64,000 bases of DNA, from contig NZ_AP019654.1 in NCBI RefSeq assembly GCF_009938205.1, forward strand, positions 2,046,001-2,110,000, in the 5' to 3' direction. The position numbers and the translations under genes are program-made. The number at the start of each line of letters is the position of its first letter. The stretch's first letter is position 1. Below the pieces are notes generated by a model. The model was not told where the DNA came from. It saw nothing but the letters and a program-made list of their open reading frames with translations, and did not search any database. Source of the DNA: Vibrio panuliri. Its GTDB lineage: Bacteria; Pseudomonadota; Gammaproteobacteria; Enterobacterales; Vibrionaceae. Of this stretch, positions 60,093 to 64,000 are shown in pieces.

Positions 60093-61402
60093 TATGACGC
60101 CACTCCTAATGGGGGCTGATCAGAAATCAGTGATAACAAGGTCGCCATTTTTTTATCCAATTCTTGCCATTCGTGCTCTGCAACTGAGCCCGGAACGATA
60201 CCCGCTCCTGCATAGAGTGAGATTTCATCATCCACCACTTGCGCACTGCGAATCGCAACACAAAACTCGGCACGTTGTAAGCTAATAAAACCCATCGAAC
60301 CGGCATACCAACTGCGCTCAAATGGCTCATGTTGCTGAATAAAGTCCATCGACTCGCGACGCGGCAAACCTGCCACAGCAGCGGTTGGCTGCAACGCGCC
60401 AAGTAATTGTACTCCGTTTACGCCATCATTAAGGTGTGCGTGAATACTGCGCTTGAGGTGCTGAACTTTACGCAATCTCACTAAACGCGCTTCTGGCTCG
60501 ACTTCCACTAAGTCAGAGTATGGGGTAAGACGGTCAATAATATCGTCGACCACATATTGGTTTTCATTGAGGTTTTTGCTGTCTTGAGTCAACCAATTAG
60601 CCAACGCCATATCGTGAGTGGCGTTGTCACCACGACCGATAGTGCCTGCAAGTGCTTCCGTATAGAGGTCTTTGCCCTCTCGATAGTAAAGACGCTCCGG
60701 TGTTGAACCAAGAAAGCTATGGCGGTCATTTTGCGCCAACATAAAGTGAAAACTATGTTGATTATGCTCAGAACTGGATTTCAGCAATTGAGCCGCACAA
60801 ATTGGGGAATGAAGCCCTAAGGTAGTACGGCGCGCTAACACCACTTTTTTATACTCATCCGCATCGATACCTTGAAGCACTTTCTCAACCAACCGATTCC
60901 ACTCAGGTTGGGTTGGCGTATGCTCAATATGATCAATATGAGCAGATAGAGGCAGCAGACGAGGCACCTCGCAACGAAGCTGCTGTAAGCTTTTTATGAC
61001 ACATGACTTAGATCCAGCAACAATATTTGCCACCAAAGACCAAGTGTGTTCCTCACGAACCAACTCCACTTGTGGTAGGAAAAAAAACGATGCTGGGCAA
61101 TGTGGATTTTTGGCACTTTGACCATCAAATGAGCGCCCACCCCAGATTCTTTGGGAGCCAGAAAGATAAGCGTATGCTGGCGCTGGCTCTTTGAAGGTTT
61201 TGAGTTGACCTAATGCGACCACTTCTTCGCGCGTATCGCGCGACTGCCAATAAAACTTGGGGAAAAGAGGCTGAGCTTGCAACCAATCAATGAAAGCAAA
61301 ATCAGGCTTGTACTCCAGAACTTGAACCAGACGAGTCGCCTCGTCTTTTGCATCCTTTACTCGTTCAATCAGTTCGGTAATGGCTTGCTGAAAATATGAC
61401 AA
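60092..61402 (-). CDS. menF: Menaquinone-specific isochorismate synthase
   Basis: 436 aa if the TTG at 61402 is the start, preceded by GAGG about 5 nt away; the frame is open to a TTG at 61474 (460 aa). A TATAAT on the minus strand at 61485-61480 would put the transcript start close to that upstream TTG, favouring the downstream start. The chorismate-binding domain is clear: KKVVLARRTTLG, LGSTPERLYYREG, AGTIGRG, GALQPTAAVAGLPR and YAGAGIVPGS. First gene of menFDHBCE. Confidence 0.91.
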   Translation of the reverse strand: MSYFQQAITELIERVKDAKDEATRLVQVLEYKPDFAFIDWLQAQPLFPKFYWQSRDTREEVVALGQLKTFKEPAPAYAYLSGSQRIWGGRSFDGQSAKNPHCPASFFFLPQVELVREEHTWSLVANIVAGSKSCVIKSLQQLRCEVPRLLPLSAHIDHIEHTPTQPEWNRLVEKVLQGIDADEYKKVVLARRTTLGLHSPICAAQLLKSSSEHNQHSFHFMLAQNDRHSFLGSTPERLYYREGKDLYTEALAGTIGRGDNATHDMALANWLTQDSKNLNENQYVVDDIIDRLTPYSDLVEVEPEARLVRLRKVQHLKRSIHAHLNDGVNGVQLLGALQPTAAVAGLPRRESMDFIQQHEPFERSWYAGSMGFISLQRAEFCVAIRSAQVVDDEISLYAGAGIVPGSVAEHEWQELDKKMATLLSLISDQPPLGVAS

Positions 61403-61742
61403 ATAAACCTCGTTCACTGGAGATTTCGAACCATGCCTTGCGGCTAAAAGTTGCAACGGCGTTGACGGCGACAAAACCCATTATATAGCCACCTATACTC
61501 TGGGACTTTTACGTTGCTCATCTACCGACAACTCAAAAGTTGTTCAGGTTTAACAAAATAATTGAGTAATGTATTTCTACCGCGAGCCCAAATCAAGGAT
61601 GTACTCAATCTTTTACAGATTCCTGTGATAATAAACAAACCTGAGCCAATTAAAAAAAGCCTCTTTTACAGATTTTAATTCTACCAAACATGATTTTGGT
61701 GTACTTTAATAAAGGATTTTAATAATTTTTAGGTTTTACACA

Positions 61743-62957
61743 ATGCAAAATATCGGGATGTCGTCAAAACTTGATAATGTCTGCTACGACATTAGGGGAC
61801 CAGTACTCAAACATGCTAAGCGCATGGAGGAAGAGGGGCATAAAATACTGAAGCTAAATATTGGTAACCCGGCCCCGTTTGGTTTCGACGCCCCAGATGA
61901 GATTTTAGTTGATGTAATCCGTAATTTGCCAACGTCACAAGGTTACTGTGATTCAAAAGGCATCTACTCGGCTCGTAAGGCCGTTGTACAGCACTACCAG
62001 AAAAAAGGTATCCGCTCACTGGATGTAGAAGATGTGTATATCGGTAATGGCGCGTCTGAACTGATCGTTATGTCGATGCAAGCACTGCTGAACAACGGTG
62101 ACGAGATGCTGGTACCCGCACCGGATTATCCATTGTGGACAGCGTCAGTCGCGCTATCTGGCGGTAAAGCTGTGCACTATATGTGTGATGAAGAAGCAGA
62201 CTGGTATCCAGATCTTGATGACATCAAACGCAAGATCACGCCGAAAACGCGTGGTATTGTGCTGATCAACCCGAACAACCCAACGGGCGCAGTATATAGC
62301 CGTGACTTCCTCTTAGAAGTGATTGAAGTGGCTCGCCAGCACAAGCTGATCATTTTTGCTGATGAAATCTACGACAAAGTCCTTTATGACGGTGCAACGC
62401 ACACATCTGTTGCGACGCTGACTGAAGATGTCTTGGTCGTGACTTTTAACGGTCTTTCCAAAGCATACCGTGTCTGTGGTTTCCGCGGCGGTTGGATGTT
62501 CCTAACGGGGCCAAAGCAAAACGCACAAGGCTATATCGCCGGCCTAGAGATTCTCTCTTCAATGCGTTTGTGTGCTAACGTTCCAATGCAGCATGCGATT
62601 CAAACCGCGTTAGGCGGTTACCAAAGTATCAATGAACTGATTCTGCCGGGTGGGCGGCTGCTTGAGCAACGTGATCGCGCATGGGAACTGATCAACCAAG
62701 TACCGGGCGTATCGTGTGTGAAACCAAAAGGCGCAATGTACCTTTTCCCGAAAATCGACACGAAGAAATACAAAATCCATGATGACCAAAAAATGGTGTT
62801 TGATTTCTTGGTTCAGGAAAAAGTGTTATTGGTACAAGGCAGCGGCTTTAACTGGCCAAAACCCGACCACTTCCGTATAGTCACGCTACCGCATGTCGAA
62901 GATCTGGAAACAGCGATTGGTCGTTTTGAACGCTTCTTATCTACTTACAGCCAGTAA
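61743..62957 (+). CDS. alaA: Alanine-synthesizing aminotransferase AlaA
   Basis: 404-aa fold-type I PLP aminotransferase making alanine from pyruvate and glutamate. GNPAPFGFDAPDEI, INPNNPTGAVYS, ADEIYDKVLYDG and the Schiff-base Lys in NGLSKAYRVCGFRGGW are AlaA (YfbQ) features. yfbR follows, as in E. coli. Divergent from menF. Confidence 0.93.
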   Translation: MQNIGMSSKLDNVCYDIRGPVLKHAKRMEEEGHKILKLNIGNPAPFGFDAPDEILVDVIRNLPTSQGYCDSKGIYSARKAVVQHYQKKGIRSLDVEDVYIGNGASELIVMSMQALLNNGDEMLVPAPDYPLWTASVALSGGKAVHYMCDEEADWYPDLDDIKRKITPKTRGIVLINPNNPTGAVYSRDFLLEVIEVARQHKLIIFADEIYDKVLYDGATHTSVATLTEDVLVVTFNGLSKAYRVCGFRGGWMFLTGPKQNAQGYIAGLEILSSMRLCANVPMQHAIQTALGGYQSINELILPGGRLLEQRDRAWELINQVPGVSCVKPKGAMYLFPKIDTKKYKIHDDQKMVFDFLVQEKVLLVQGSGFNWPKPDHFRIVTLPHVEDLETAIGRFERFLSTYSQ

Positions 62958-62992
62958 TGGCAGTAGCAAATTAGCGCTAAGTTACATATTCT

Positions 62993-63019
62993 TAAAGGCA
63001 CTCACTGAGTGCCTTTTTA
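62993..63019 (+). terminator. Terminator of alaA
   Basis: AAAGGCACTC-ACT-GAGTGCCTTTTTA hairpin with T-tail, so yfbR is probably transcribed separately. Confidence 0.85.
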
Positions 63020-63086
63020 TTGTCCAACGCGCTACCCATTCATTGCGCAAAAGCGCTGGGCATTTTTCAAGTAGTAAGGGAATACA

Positions 63087-63671
63087 ATGCAAGAGAGCCA
63101 TTTTTTCGCCCACCTCGCCCGCATGAAGTTAATTCAACGTTGGCCATTGATGCGTTCAGTTTCGACTGAAAACATCTCTGAACACAGCCTCCAAGTTGCT
63201 TTTGTTGCCCATGCATTAGCATTGATTAAGAATAAGAAGTTTGGTGGGACGCTCAATCCTGAACGGATTGCCATACTTGGTATGTATCACGATACCAGTG
63301 AAGTGCTCACAGGGGATCTACCTACTCCGGTTAAGTACTACAATCCAGAAATAGCCAAAGAGTATAAAAAAATTGAAGCAGCAGCCGAGCAGCGCTTGTT
63401 ATCAATGCTACCGGAAGAGTTTCAACAAGACTTTGCCCCCTATTTGCTGAGCCACTCAGCCCATCAAGAAGATGCCGACATCGTTAAACAAGCCGATACC
63501 ATTTGTGCTTACTTAAAGTGTTTAGAAGAGCTCAGCGCAGGCAACCATGAATATGCATTAGCCAAAAAACGTCTCGATATTACGTTAAAAGAACGCCATA
63601 GCCCTGAAATGGAGTACTTTCTGCATACGTTCGCCCCAAGCTTTGAACTCTCTTTAGATGAAATAAGCTAA
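63087..63671 (+). CDS. yfbR: 5'-Deoxynucleotidase YfbR
   Basis: 194-aa HD-domain phosphohydrolase acting on deoxyribonucleoside 5'-monophosphates. [57 protein letters not shown] (HD) and [17 protein letters not shown] are conserved. AAGGGA precedes the ATG. Convergent with the LysR gene beyond it. Confidence 0.93.
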   Translation: MQESHFFAHLARMKLIQRWPLMRSVSTENISEHSLQVAFVAHALALIKNKKFGGTLNPERIAILGMYHDTSEVLTGDLPTPVKYYNPEIAKEYKKIEAAAEQRLLSMLPEEFQQDFAPYLLSHSAHQEDADIVKQADTICAYLKCLEELSAGNHEYALAKKRLDITLKERHSPEMEYFLHTFAPSFELSLDEIS

Positions 63672-63681
63672 CGGTTACTGC

Positions 63682-64000
63682 TTAATGGCGCGATTGGAAC
63701 GACGTTAAAAGAAAATCAATTAGCGCTTTTTTGCGTTTAGGCATCAATTGACGGTCGGTATAGACCAAACTGACTTCGACTTCTGGCATGGCGTAGTTCG
63801 GTAACAACCGCACTAGCTTGCCTGTCGCAAAATGCTCCCGGCAAATAAACTCGGGTAAAATTGCGACCCCCAAACCATCTAGACAAGCTGTTAAGCAGGC
63901 AGTAATCGTATTCACTCTTAATCGATTAGGCAGTTCAAATGGATAGCTCTCACCGTTTTCAGCTTCAATGGTCCACTTAGGAATCCGCGCAGCTTTGTTC
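63682..64000 (-). CDS. LysR-family regulator, 3' part only
   Basis: The C-terminal 105 or so residues of a LysR-type effector domain; the gene runs off the window end, so the HTH is not seen. The frame stays open from 63682 to the edge, through IPKWTIEAENGESYPFELPN, AGLGVAILPEF-like LDGLGVAILPEFICREH and the usual last strand VEVSLVYTDRQLMPKRKKALIDFL. Target unknown. Confidence 0.82.
   Translation of the reverse strand, partial: NKAARIPKWTIEAENGESYPFELPNRLRVNTITACLTACLDGLGVAILPEFICREHFATGKLVRLLPNYAMPEVEVSLVYTDRQLMPKRKKALIDFLLTSFQSRH

Overview
This window looks like chromosomal DNA of a gamma-proteobacterium of the family Vibrionaceae, most likely Vibrio. The basis is protein content and gene order: a vieA-vieB pair, an AcfD/SslE-type M60 metalloprotease, a menF-D-H-B-C-E run followed by alaA and yfbR, an atl/ybaY/tesB neighbourhood and a complete oppABCDF set. 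The organism name is inferred from recognised families; no database search was run.

Layout. 1-3.3 kb: a glutathionyl-hydroquinone reductase, then a two-gene polyamine unit (PotD-like binding protein and acetylpolyamine amidohydrolase). 3.4-9 kb: oppABCDF peptide importer on the minus strand. 9.5-11.3 kb: a short-chain dehydrogenase and a divergent LysR regulator. 11.8-20 kb: vieA and vieB (cyclic-di-GMP phosphodiesterase response regulator and receiver-TPR partner) without vieS, then the large surface lipoprotease. 20-25.5 kb: an HD hydrolase/acetyltransferase pair and a cysteine-detoxification locus (cyuP, cyuA, divergent cyuR). 25.5-27.3 kb: a REP-associated tyrosine transposase (RAYT) flanked by copies of a GTGTCTGTCCCT-type motif, then the SRP 4.5S RNA gene. 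27.4-33.5 kb: a substrate-binding/GGDEF diguanylate cyclase, a membrane protein, atl, ybaY, tesB and a PLP cysteine-synthase-fold enzyme. 33.7-48.7 kb: a 16-gene minus-strand operon for anaerobic cobalamin synthesis and cobalt uptake, preceded by a compact AdoCbl riboswitch and a perfect FNR-type box. 48.8-54.1 kb: DUF1244, Tim44-like, TetR, MFS-PlsC fusion, YeiH exporter and an unlisted 57-residue membrane protein. 54.2-61.4 kb: menaquinone genes. 61.7-64 kb: alaA, yfbR and the 3' part of a LysR gene.

How the genes fit together. The cobalamin operon takes cobalt in through CbiM/NikL-like/CbiQ/CbiO, inserts it with CbiK and builds the corrin ring with CbiL, H, G, F, D, ET and C, then CbiA, CobD and CbiB. 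No gene for CbiJ, CbiP, CobU, CobS or CobT is in the window. The FNR-type box, the menaquinone genes and the cysteine desulfidase/permease all fit a facultative anaerobe.

The most unusual signal is the RAYT and its dispersed motif. Copies lie around the transposase, between cyuP and cyuA, in a 90-bp tandem duplication that includes the 3' end of cobC, and inside the cbiG reading frame, where one encodes part of the linker between the CbiG part and a C-terminal 2Fe-2S domain. Other points worth a second look are two interleaved inverted repeats in front of the potD-like gene, an 80-nt nested palindrome between menB and menC, a terminator hairpin in the short leader of yeiH, and a wobble-paired hairpin after cyuR.
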